Shown: positions 9,088-16,156 of the stretch, piece after piece
Position numbering within the stretch: position 1 is the stretch's first letter
Layout of the letters: the number at the start of each line of letters is the position of its first letter
Source of the DNA: Kineothrix alysoides
Lineage (GTDB): Bacteria > Bacillota > Clostridia > Lachnospirales > Lachnospiraceae
Direction: 5' to 3'
DNA length: 64,000 nt
NCBI RefSeq assembly: GCF_000732725.1
Contig: NZ_JPNB01000002.1
Location: 1,302,001 to 1,366,000, forward strand
The notes under the pieces: model-generated
Databases searched by the model: none
What the model saw: the letters and a program-made list of their open reading frames with translations, nothing else
What the model was told of the DNA's origin: nothing
Translations under genes and position numbers: made by a program

Positions 9088-9470
9088 TTAAATTATAGTA
9101 TATGAATTGCCATGGGCTGGATAAATTTTTGTTACTTTATAATCTTTTATTAACTTCCAACTATCTCTAATTACTTGGTCATTATAGGCTTCCATTAGAT
9201 CAAGTTCCTGAGGGTCACCTGTAAATGCACAATATCCATCAATAATTAGAGTTATGCTGTCATCTGTATGATTAGGCGTTTGGATTATCTCCTAAAGTAA
9301 TATCAGTAAAATTAAATTTATGGTTCTTCTTGAAAAAGTCGTTTAATTTTTCTATAAAACCAGATATATAATCAACTACGACGTTTTTCATATCCTTTTG
9401 ACAGACAATATTTAAAGGGAAGGGTATAGTACCGGAAGACAGCCCGGAAACTTTGATAAAATATTGACAA
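9088..9470 (-). pseudogene. Remnant of a metallo-beta-lactamase-fold hydrolase
   Basis: Reading the minus strand from about 9470 gives an open stretch (...GTIPFPLNIVCQKDMKN..., then ...FNFTDITLGDN) that hits a stop near 9285. Shifting frame there continues with IQTPNHTDDSITLIIDG, then CAFTGD, and ends IYPAHGNSYTII before a stop at 9088-9090. HTDDS and PAHG match the second and last conserved blocks of MBL-fold hydrolases. The N-terminal HxHxDH metal motif is missing, and the upstream DNA is now the promoter region of the next gene. So this is a 5'-truncated and frameshifted relic. It accounts for most of the 613-base gap between the isomerase and TraX-like genes. Confidence 0.75.
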
Positions 9471-9492
9471 ATCGAGTGAATGTTTATATGCT
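9464..9492 (+). promoter_or_regulatory. Promoter of the TraX-like gene
   Basis: TTGACA (9464-9469), a 17-base spacer, then TATGCT (9487-9492). An inverted repeat GCTATATAT / ATATATAGC just downstream (about 9490-9528) could be an operator. Inference from consensus only. Confidence 0.5.
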
Positions 9493-9580
9493 ATATATTG
9501 TTATTTACATCATTATTTGATATATAGCAATGTCCTGCATCATATGTGAATACACGGACTAAGGGAGAGGAAGGATTATT

Positions 9581-10393
9581 ATGGAGAATGCAGCTGCGGC
9601 GGAGATTATGCCTAAGAAAAAGGGAGTCACAGGAAGTACGATCAAACTGATTGCGATTATTGTCATGTTCATCGATCATACAGGCGCCATTATATTGGAG
9701 AGAATGATGATAAAAGAGGGAATGGGCTCCATCATGGATGTGAGCTCTGCCGCCATGTTTATGCAGCAGAATATGGCTCTCTATATTTCTGATATCGTAC
9801 TGCGGCTGGTGGGCAGATTGGGATTTCCTATTTTCTGCTTCTTGCTGATAGAGGGCTTTGAGCATACGCATAATGTAAAAAAATATGCAAGCAGATTATT
9901 CCTGTTCGCGTTGATTTCCGAGATACCCTTTGACCTTGGCTTTAAAGGGGCCTTTTTCTATTGGGGATATCAGAATGTATTCTTCACCTTGCTGTTTGGA
10001 CTTCTCGTTATGATAGGATTGCGATTTATAGAAGAGAAAACCGAATGGAACAAGATTATTAAAGCCATCGCGAACGTGCTCGTTCTTGTTGCCGGAATGG
10101 GTGCAGCAATAGCTATGCAGACGGATTACAGCGCCTTCGGTGTACTTACCGTAGCGGTTATGTACTTCTTTAGAAATAAGAAGACTTTGTCGGCAGGTCT
10201 GGGATGTACTACCCTTACTGTGATGTCCCCTACCGAGATTACGGCTTTCTTAGTATTGATTCCTATACATAAATATAATGGAGAAAGAGGCTGGAATATT
10301 AAATGGCTCTTCTACGCTTTTTATCCCGTTCATATATTGATTCTGTACCTTATTGCCTGTGCGCTTGGCCTAAGTCAGGTGGCGATGTTTTAA
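9581..10393 (+). CDS. TraX family membrane protein
   Basis: 270-residue polytopic membrane protein resembling the TraX family (PF05857). The N-terminus has the family-typical GSTIKLIAIIVMFIDHTGAII, followed by FPIFCFLLIEGFEHT and SEIPFDL blocks and roughly seven to eight membrane segments. F-plasmid TraX acetylates pilin, but chromosomal Firmicute homologues are common and are not tied to conjugation; they are thought of as acyltransferase-like membrane enzymes. No conjugation genes lie nearby, so a transfer role is not supported here. Ribosome site GGAAGG lies seven bases before the ATG. The gene has its own promoter at 9464. Confidence 0.8.
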   Translation: MENAAAAEIMPKKKGVTGSTIKLIAIIVMFIDHTGAIILERMMIKEGMGSIMDVSSAAMFMQQNMALYISDIVLRLVGRLGFPIFCFLLIEGFEHTHNVKKYASRLFLFALISEIPFDLGFKGAFFYWGYQNVFFTLLFGLLVMIGLRFIEEKTEWNKIIKAIANVLVLVAGMGAAIAMQTDYSAFGVLTVAVMYFFRNKKTLSAGLGCTTLTVMSPTEITAFLVLIPIHKYNGERGWNIKWLFYAFYPVHILILYLIACALGLSQVAMF

Positions 10394-10509
10394 GTTTAGC
10401 TTTTTTTAATGAAAATTTGTGAATCGTTTTATTGCATTTTAGCGCATAATCTTTAGAATAAATATCAAGGTTACAAAAAAACGGGAAATTATGGATTGGA
10501 GCAACGATC

Positions 10510-10914
10510 GTGAGAGAAAAATTAATGCGTTTTATGCAGGGTAGATACGGTTCCTATGGTGCGGATTCCCTGAACAGATTTTTACTTACCGGAGCCTTGG
10601 TAGCAATGATAGTGTCGCTGTTTACAAAATGGAATATTCTATATGGAATAGCGTTAGCCGCGCTGATTTACTCTTATTTCCGTATGCTTTCCAGAAATTA
10701 TACGCGGCGCTATGCGGAAAACCAGGCATTTTTGAAATATACGATGGGAATTCGGAGATTTTTTACGAAACAAAAAAATGTGATGAGCCAGAGAAAGACG
10801 CATCATATTTATAAATGTCCCGGTTGCAAGCAGAAAATCAGAGTGCCCAAGGGCAAAGGAAAAATCGCGATTCGCTGCCCGAAGTGCGGTATGGAGTTTA
10901 TAAAAAAGAGCTGA
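10510..10914 (+). CDS. Zinc-ribbon membrane protein, unknown function
   Basis: 134 residues from a GTG start with GGAG eight bases upstream. One or two hydrophobic segments lie at about residues 24-58, then a basic linker, then a C-terminal zinc ribbon with CPGC (Cys103, Cys106) and CPKC (Cys123, Cys126). The ribbon resembles zinc-ribbon-4/MJ0042-like modules, which usually bind zinc and contact protein or nucleic acid. Its stop lies just three bases from the convergent stop of the LytTR regulator at 10918. No function can be assigned. Confidence 0.75.
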   Translation: MREKLMRFMQGRYGSYGADSLNRFLLTGALVAMIVSLFTKWNILYGIALAALIYSYFRMLSRNYTRRYAENQAFLKYTMGIRRFFTKQKNVMSQRKTHHIYKCPGCKQKIRVPKGKGKIAIRCPKCGMEFIKKS

Positions 10915-10917
10915 AGT

Positions 10918-11664
10918 TCAGTTCGTCAGCTCGTCGAGTTTACCGCACAATTGATTGCACAAACGGACGGAACAAGGACATGTCTGACCGTTCCTAAAGT
11001 GAACGGTATATGTTTTCTTGTCTACTCTGGCAATGTGGTTGCAGTTTACGATAAATGATTTGTGGCACATCATAAACCGTTTATCCAGCTTTGATTTAAT
11101 CTCTGTCAGAGAGGATGAGAATTCCAATATTTCATGGTGCTTGTGAAGCCGTATCCGGTGTGACTGGGTGGACGGCTCGATGTAATAAATCTCATCGTAA
11201 GGAATGATTAACAGCTTACATTCCATGCGGATGTTCAACACATCTGTTACAGGATTGTTGGGTACAAGATACTTTTCATAAACGTTCTGAAGGCAGTCCT
11301 TGATTTGATCCTTGAAATCAGGGGCTTCTTTTATAATATATCCCAGCGGTTCTACCTTGTATTGAAAGGTATTGAGCGCCATCTCTTCATGCGTGGTAAT
11401 GAAGATGATAAAGCCTCTCGGATCATATTTTCTAATCTCAGCGGCCAACTGAATTCCATTCATGCTGCTCTTTAAGTCGATATCCAGAAAATAAACGGCA
11501 TTTTCCGGTTTGCTCTTATTTAGCAGGCTTATTAAATCGGAGGGAGCATCAGTTGCTGCCTTTATTTTCATATCCCATTCGTTAATAAGTATGGCATTAT
11601 TTATTATTTTTTTCCAAAACTCTAATTGGAATTTATCATCTTCACATAAATAAATAGGAATCAA
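10918..11664 (-). CDS. LytTR-type response regulator (AgrA-like)
   Basis: 248 residues. The receiver domain spans about 1-125, with the acidic pocket CEDD (8-11) and phospho-Asp at about 61 (YFLDIDL). The LytTR DNA-binding domain lies at about 145-243 and includes the conserved stretch MCHKSFIVNCNHI. This is the architecture of AgrA, FsrA and ComE regulators of peptide quorum sensing, which bind pairs of roughly 9-bp direct repeats about 21 bp apart. It is co-transcribed with the sensor at 11670, five bases upstream. Matching repeat pairs precede the genes at 13325 and 15653, which makes those promoters the obvious candidate targets. Confidence 0.9.
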   Translation of the reverse strand: MIPIYLCEDDKFQLEFWKKIINNAILINEWDMKIKAATDAPSDLISLLNKSKPENAVYFLDIDLKSSMNGIQLAAEIRKYDPRGFIIFITTHEEMALNTFQYKVEPLGYIIKEAPDFKDQIKDCLQNVYEKYLVPNNPVTDVLNIRMECKLLIIPYDEIYYIEPSTQSHRIRLHKHHEILEFSSSLTEIKSKLDKRFMMCHKSFIVNCNHIARVDKKTYTVHFRNGQTCPCSVRLCNQLCGKLDELTN

Positions 11665-11669
11665 GTTGA

Positions 11670-13004
11670 TTACACCTCTTCAGTATTGTGCTGCGTACAT
11701 ATTTCCAGCGTTTGCGTAAAAATATTATAGTTGTAATTGGTTGAGTGGATGACATTGCTGTACTTATCCAAAATTTTATTGGAGCTGTAAAGTCCGAGTC
11801 CGCTATGCCCTTCTTTGTATGTGACATCTTTATTATAAATGGCATCCAGCTTGATATCAATCACTGGGGCAGAATTGGAAATGACAATAGTTACGGATTC
11901 ATTATTATAGATGAGAAGAATGAGCAGCTTCTTGTCTTCGGATGCTTTCGCAGCCTCAATAGCATTATCCATGAAAGCACCTATTACAGTAGATAAATCC
12001 AGCATATCCATGGATATGGAGTTTATTTCTTCTTGAATTTCCAATGTAATATTCAGCTTCTGATTCATGGCAGAAATCAGCTTGGCATATAGGATGCTTT
12101 TCAGCTCTAAAACCTTAATGTTACTGAGCTTGCCGATAATGGAATCTTTGTTCGTCAGCGCTTCGCTGCTGGGAAGGATCTTCGTTCTGAAAAATGTTTT
12201 TAAATTATCGATATCATCGTCATCGATATAATATTGCATGGTGGAAAGTATATTTATGTAATCATGCTTGAAAATCCGGGTGTCTTGGTATAAATCATCA
12301 ACTTTCTTTACGTACTCCTCAAGAGATTGTTTTTGCTGCTTGATAAATTCAAGCTCCTGGTTCTTATACATAATGCGAAGGCTAAAAAAGAAAATAATAA
12401 ATGTTATAATGAAGAAAGTGCCAAAGAGTATCGCATTAAAATAAACAATTTCTGTGGGATAACCTTCTTGTTCACCTTGAATGATGTTATAAGCAAAAAT
12501 TGATGTACAAACTATAATCTCGGATATAAAAAGTGTTAGTATTTCTTTTGAAAATATAAGTTTATGTTGGGCAAATAAATCTCTTAAATACCGGCCAAAT
12601 AGTTGAGAAACAATACATGTTATAATAGTATAAACAACAGCAAAGATAAAATAATAATTATTGTTTGACGTAACATCGAAAACAGTTATCCCTATCAAGT
12701 TCAAAAAAGTAACCAACACATAATTAATAAATATAGCTATCAAATATCCCATTAGAGCAAAGAGCGAGTTTATAACGTAATGTTTGTTGGAAGCAGCTAT
12801 AATTAAAATTGCACCCCCAATTGTAAAGAAAATAATATATTGTCCGAGTTGAGGAGCAAAAAATATTTGGCATAATAAAATGTATAAATAGATAAATAGT
12901 TTTATGTTCAGGCGAAGAGGAAATAAAAGTAAATTGGTCATTGCAGCCATAAATAGTAAAGAATTGACCAATGAAATTAAGATAAATGATAAACTATCAC
13001 CCAT
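11670..13004 (-). CDS. AgrC-like GHKL sensor histidine kinase
   Basis: 444 residues. The N-terminal 205 residues contain about six to seven membrane segments with short loops, as in AgrC-type peptide receptors. A coiled-coil linker follows (about 212-245). The phospho-acceptor His is at about 247 in IFKHDYINIL. A GHKL ATPase domain has its N-box at FMDNAIEAAK (Asn about 348) and glycine motif GHSGLGL near 399-405. It pairs with the LytTR regulator directly downstream. It is transcribed divergently from the secreted-protein gene at 13325, with a shared 320-base control region. The membrane topology predicts a small extracellular ligand, probably a peptide; the window has no AgrB processing peptidase. 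Confidence 0.88.
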   Translation of the reverse strand: MGDSLSFILISLVNSLLFMAAMTNLLLFPLRLNIKLFIYLYILLCQIFFAPQLGQYIIFFTIGGAILIIAASNKHYVINSLFALMGYLIAIFINYVLVTFLNLIGITVFDVTSNNNYYFIFAVVYTIITCIVSQLFGRYLRDLFAQHKLIFSKEILTLFISEIIVCTSIFAYNIIQGEQEGYPTEIVYFNAILFGTFFIITFIIFFFSLRIMYKNQELEFIKQQKQSLEEYVKKVDDLYQDTRIFKHDYINILSTMQYYIDDDDIDNLKTFFRTKILPSSEALTNKDSIIGKLSNIKVLELKSILYAKLISAMNQKLNITLEIQEEINSISMDMLDLSTVIGAFMDNAIEAAKASEDKKLLILLIYNNESVTIVISNSAPVIDIKLDAIYNKDVTYKEGHSGLGLYSSNKILDKYSNVIHSTNYNYNIFTQTLEICTQHNTEEV

Positions 13005-13107
13005 GTAACGTCTCCCCTAAAAAATAAATATAATAGATTTTATTATAGTAATCATATCATTTTCACATAATTGAGTAAAGATATTTTGAAAAACATGGAT
13101 AATTTTG

Positions 13108-13174
13108 ACGTAAATTACAAGAAACACTACATTTGTTTCCAAATCGCCCTATAAAGAGAAAAGTCAATTATAAT
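13108..13174 (+). promoter_or_regulatory. LytTR-type activated promoter A
   Basis: Two related sites, ACGTAAAT (from 13108) and ACATTTGT (from 13129), start 21 bp apart. A consensus -10 TATAAT lies at 13169-13174, and no recognisable -35 box is present at the proper distance. The same arrangement with identical spacing occurs at 15535-15601. This fits an activator-dependent promoter bound by a LytTR regulator; binding itself is inferred. Confidence 0.65.
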
Positions 13175-13324
13175 AGAAAATAGTTAGCTAACATATTTTT
13201 TATATTGTAAAAAGGGGGATATGTACACAGAAGAAGTAAAAGAATAATTAATGGTACCAAAAGCTATGAATTTTGCATGTATTAAAATAAAAAAAACATT
13301 AGTTTTCACGAGTGGAGGTCTGAG

Positions 13325-14221
13325 ATGAAACATAATTTTAAAAGAATAATTAGTATAGTATCAATAGTTGCATTGTGTTTTTGTATAACAGGGATTGGTG
13401 ATATGAAAGTTCATGCAGCAAACACTATAACAAAAAACAATTCAAGAACAGCCGCATATAATTATGGCCGCTGGTCAGCTATCAATAGTAATTATGCCAC
13501 GGTAATCTTGGAAAAAAATCAAAGAGAGTCTTGGCTTGCGTTTACTTTAGATCCAAATGAACATATATATATTAGAACTTCTTATTCTAGTGAGTATGAA
13601 GGTGAATGGTATGAAATTCAGGATGGACTTGGAAATACTATTGGAGCACCGCAATATACGCCGGGGAATGTCCATGATATAGGTACTGCGACACCGGATA
13701 TATTTTTAAATTGCGATAATAATTCGACATCAACAAGAACGTATTATTTGATCTTACATAGAGGTAGTGTTCCTACAGACACAGATATTTATTTTTCTGT
13801 GTCAGCATATAACAGAATAGAAACAGCAATAGGTAAGTGCTCTGTTTCTGGTACTGCATCAAATCCTGGTAGTGGTAATTCCTCTATTATTACAGTTAAT
13901 CTTACGAATAATAGCAGTTTCCCAAATGGAGCTATAGTGACCAGAATTGAATCTTCTGGAACACAGTCTCCCAATCAGGGAAATGTGCGCCATATGATTA
14001 TGCCGGCTAGCAATAATGTATGGTATACATCAACGGTTAGTAGTGCAACCAGCGGTTCATATGCCATAAGTATAAGTAATAACATACCAGTAAAACAGCT
14101 TTGGAGTTTCCGGTATAATGCGCCGGCTACAGCAAAGTCCACGATGAAAAGTGTTTCCTTGAGAATCACGTTCCAATATGACTTAAGTGAAACGGGATAT
14201 AAGAGAGTAATAAGTTTCTAA
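13325..14221 (+). CDS. Secreted protein of unknown function
   Basis: 298 residues with a clear Sec signal peptide (basic MKHNFKR, hydrophobic core to about residue 25, likely cleavage after VHA about 32). The mature part is Ser/Thr/Asn-rich and beta-strand-like, with no Cys pair pattern, no cell-wall anchor motif and no enzymatic motif I recognise. Ribosome site GGAGG lies before the ATG. It is preceded by promoter A and followed after ten bases by the gene at 14232, so the two are probably co-transcribed. Base composition is AT-richer than the sugar operons, suggesting acquisition. It may be an exported effector or adhesive protein of the Agr-like regulon; this is inference. Confidence 0.7.
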   Translation: MKHNFKRIISIVSIVALCFCITGIGDMKVHAANTITKNNSRTAAYNYGRWSAINSNYATVILEKNQRESWLAFTLDPNEHIYIRTSYSSEYEGEWYEIQDGLGNTIGAPQYTPGNVHDIGTATPDIFLNCDNNSTSTRTYYLILHRGSVPTDTDIYFSVSAYNRIETAIGKCSVSGTASNPGSGNSSIITVNLTNNSSFPNGAIVTRIESSGTQSPNQGNVRHMIMPASNNVWYTSTVSSATSGSYAISISNNIPVKQLWSFRYNAPATAKSTMKSVSLRITFQYDLSETGYKRVISF

Positions 14222-14231
14222 GGAGTGATTT

Positions 14232-15272
14232 ATGGGAATACAGTATACATCAAACACTGATTATTATAATAAAATACCAGAATATAGAGATATTAATTTA
14301 TTGCCAAAGAATTCATCTTCTGATACTTCTGTAGGCTATCAGTATACAGACATGACGGAAGAAATGCGCATAGGAATTCAGGTTACGCGCGAACATTATG
14401 AAAAGGTTTATCAGGAGAACTTAAAGCATTCCAATCCTCTGGCATACATCACCGAAAAATATTATGACAAATCATCCAGACATTTTTGTGGATACATGAC
14501 AGAGGAACAACGAGTTTTTGCTGCCCGCACCGAAAAAACAATGATAGAAACAGGCGGAAAGACTATGTGTGGTTATGCCAGCTATGACTATTCCCTAAGA
14601 AATTATGAAGGTATCTATACCGGAGGGAAGAACACTGGATTTCGCTTGAATACGGACAGGGAAAAACAGTATGCTAGAAGTGTGATAAATCAGCAAATAT
14701 ATAGTCTGCTTGCAAAGACTGGGATTCAGGTTACAAATCAAATGAATCTGAAGTTCCAGATAGACCCATATAGTTATAAGCTAACAGTGACAGGCAATGC
14801 AAGTAAGGATATTTTATCTGCGATAGAACAAATATTGAATGAAGGAGATAATGCTAAGAATCTTTGGCACCATCTATGGATATGCATGCATGATAGGGAT
14901 AATGAGATTATAAATTCTCAGGGAAGCTATAGAAAAGCAGAGCAACAATCACTTTGGCATGAGTTTTATCAAACCACTGGTTATGACATTCGAGAGAGTA
15001 AGTATCAAAATGGTACTTTCATAGCAGAAGACGGAACTGATCTTTTGGAGCTGTATAAAAAGAATGCTAAGCATGTAGAAGGGATAGACCTTTATACAAA
15101 AAGGTTTTTAAATTTTGCTCAAAATGGATGGAATAAAGCGTGTGATTTGACGATTGCTGTCGGGTTTGACAGCAGCGGACTATATGACATCGGACAAGAA
15201 AATGGATTCGGGATAAATCAGGCGACATGGATAAAAGGGGGGATACAAAATATATTAGATGCTAAAGTCTAA
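14232..15272 (+). CDS. Conserved protein of unknown function, 346 aa
   Basis: Soluble, Tyr/Asn-rich protein with no signal peptide or membrane segment. AAGGAG lies ahead of the ATG, ten bases after the secreted-protein gene. From memory the layout (a Tyr-rich N-terminus, then an LTVTGNASKDIL-like block in the middle, then acidic DGTDLLELYKK) recalls DUF4885-type proteins of Firmicutes, but I hold that loosely. Its base composition matches the neighbouring secreted-protein gene. Context suggests it belongs to the same regulon as the LytTR system. No catalytic motif was found. Confidence 0.6.
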   Translation: MGIQYTSNTDYYNKIPEYRDINLLPKNSSSDTSVGYQYTDMTEEMRIGIQVTREHYEKVYQENLKHSNPLAYITEKYYDKSSRHFCGYMTEEQRVFAARTEKTMIETGGKTMCGYASYDYSLRNYEGIYTGGKNTGFRLNTDREKQYARSVINQQIYSLLAKTGIQVTNQMNLKFQIDPYSYKLTVTGNASKDILSAIEQILNEGDNAKNLWHHLWICMHDRDNEIINSQGSYRKAEQQSLWHEFYQTTGYDIRESKYQNGTFIAEDGTDLLELYKKNAKHVEGIDLYTKRFLNFAQNGWNKACDLTIAVGFDSSGLYDIGQENGFGINQATWIKGGIQNILDAKV

Positions 15273-15534
15273 TAATAAACGGAGTTATTCGTGCTAGTAA
15301 ATCATATCTGGAAAATGTGATGCAAGGCAATTGCCATGTTTATTTTACCGTAATCAGTTAAAGAATAATATGAAGTATTTGCTGACAGTAACTTGTGTAT
15401 ATGTTGCCTTGATAGGATGATACATAAAGTATATTGCTTGGAGATTAATTAAACAACATGAAAAATCCGAGATAAAATACTTGTATTATTTCATGTTTCT
15501 TGAAATGAAATATATAAAAAAAAAGAATATTTTA

Positions 15535-15601
15535 ACGTAAAATGCAAAAAAACAAACGTTTGTAGCGAAAATGAACTAAAAAAGTAAAAATTCATTATAA
15601 T
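15535..15601 (+). promoter_or_regulatory. LytTR-type activated promoter B
   Basis: Sites ACGTAAAA (from 15535) and ACGTTTGT (from 15556) start 21 bp apart, and -10 TATAAT lies at 15596-15601. The distance from first site to -10 is 61 bases, the same as in promoter A. No -35 box is present. Similarity to promoter A continues past the -10 (TAGTT...TAACATATT). It drives the short peptide gene at 15653. The 380-base gap before that gene otherwise holds no coding sequence I can support. Confidence 0.65.
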
Positions 15602-15652
15602 AAGCAATAGTTGTTAACATATTCTTCATTGTGTGAGAAAGGGGCTATGAGT

Positions 15653-15814
15653 ATGAAAGAAAGAACAGAAAAAATGATAGCATCAAAAGTTGTTGACCTG
15701 GCATGCAATACGGTAAAAAATACGGTAGGAAAAAGTATACCGGTTTTGGCCCACGAAGTAGAAATGCCCGATAGTATTAAAAAAGAGTTTATGAACAAGG
15801 ATTTAGAAGCATAG
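15653..15814 (+). CDS. Short peptide, candidate AgrD-like propeptide
   Basis: 53 residues from ATG 15653, eight bases after AAAGGGG. An in-frame ATG at 15647 is too close to that site. The N-terminal half is a basic amphipathic helix (MKERTEKMIASKVVDLA...), then GKSIPVLAHE, then an acidic/charged tail EVEMPDSIKKEF. A helix, a short core and a charged tail with a Pro near its start is the plan of AgrD autoinducer precursors. However, there is no Cys in the core; a Ser (as in the Fsr lactone) would have to form the ring. Promoter B and the divergent AgrC/AgrA-like pair support a signalling role. No AgrB is in the window. Alternative: a small regulon peptide of other function, such as a bacteriocin. 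Confidence 0.55.
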   Translation: MKERTEKMIASKVVDLACNTVKNTVGKSIPVLAHEVEMPDSIKKEFMNKDLEA

Positions 15815-15861
15815 TAAGTTTATAGGCAAGTGTCTTTTTCATGTAAAGGGGTTAAGATAAG

Positions 15862-15892
15862 ATGGGACCTGCGGATAGCAGGTTCCATTTTC
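15862..15892 (+). terminator. Terminator of the short peptide gene
   Basis: ATGGGACCTGC (15862-15872) pairs with GCAGGTTCCAT (15878-15888, one G-T pair), loop GGATA, followed by TTTCGTT. Confidence 0.75.
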
Positions 15893-15967
15893 GTTATAAA
15901 ACTTTATTAATATCAAATGAGTGAGCAAAGAGAAAGAGGAGAAATTTTCACCAATAAGGAGGCGACT

Positions 15968-15995
15968 TTGACATCTAATGAAAATGAATTATAAA
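15968..15995 (+). promoter_or_regulatory. Possible promoter of the Rhs gene
   Basis: TTGACA (15968-15973), a 16-base spacer, then TATAAA (15990-15995), about 160 bases ahead of the Rhs start. The rest of the 340-base gap is AT-rich with no supported gene. Confidence 0.45.
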
Positions 15996-16156
15996 ATATG
16001 ATATTTAAAACTATTTATATGGAATACATCTTATTTTTAAACGTATTTGATTTTAAGCGTATCTTAATTTAGGTTTCCAGGACAGTTTGTATCACACAGC
16101 CACCAAAAGATAGACAACGAAAAAATACTTATTTAACAAAAAGGGGAGAATGGGGA

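Noticed and set aside
9581-10393. TraX as evidence of a conjugative element
   Set aside because: No relaxase, coupling protein, type IV secretion or integrase gene nearby; TraX homologues are common chromosomal genes.
10815-10997. Overlapping frame inside the zinc-ribbon gene
   Set aside because: Shadow of the real frame; it destroys the CPxC zinc motifs and lacks a start signal.
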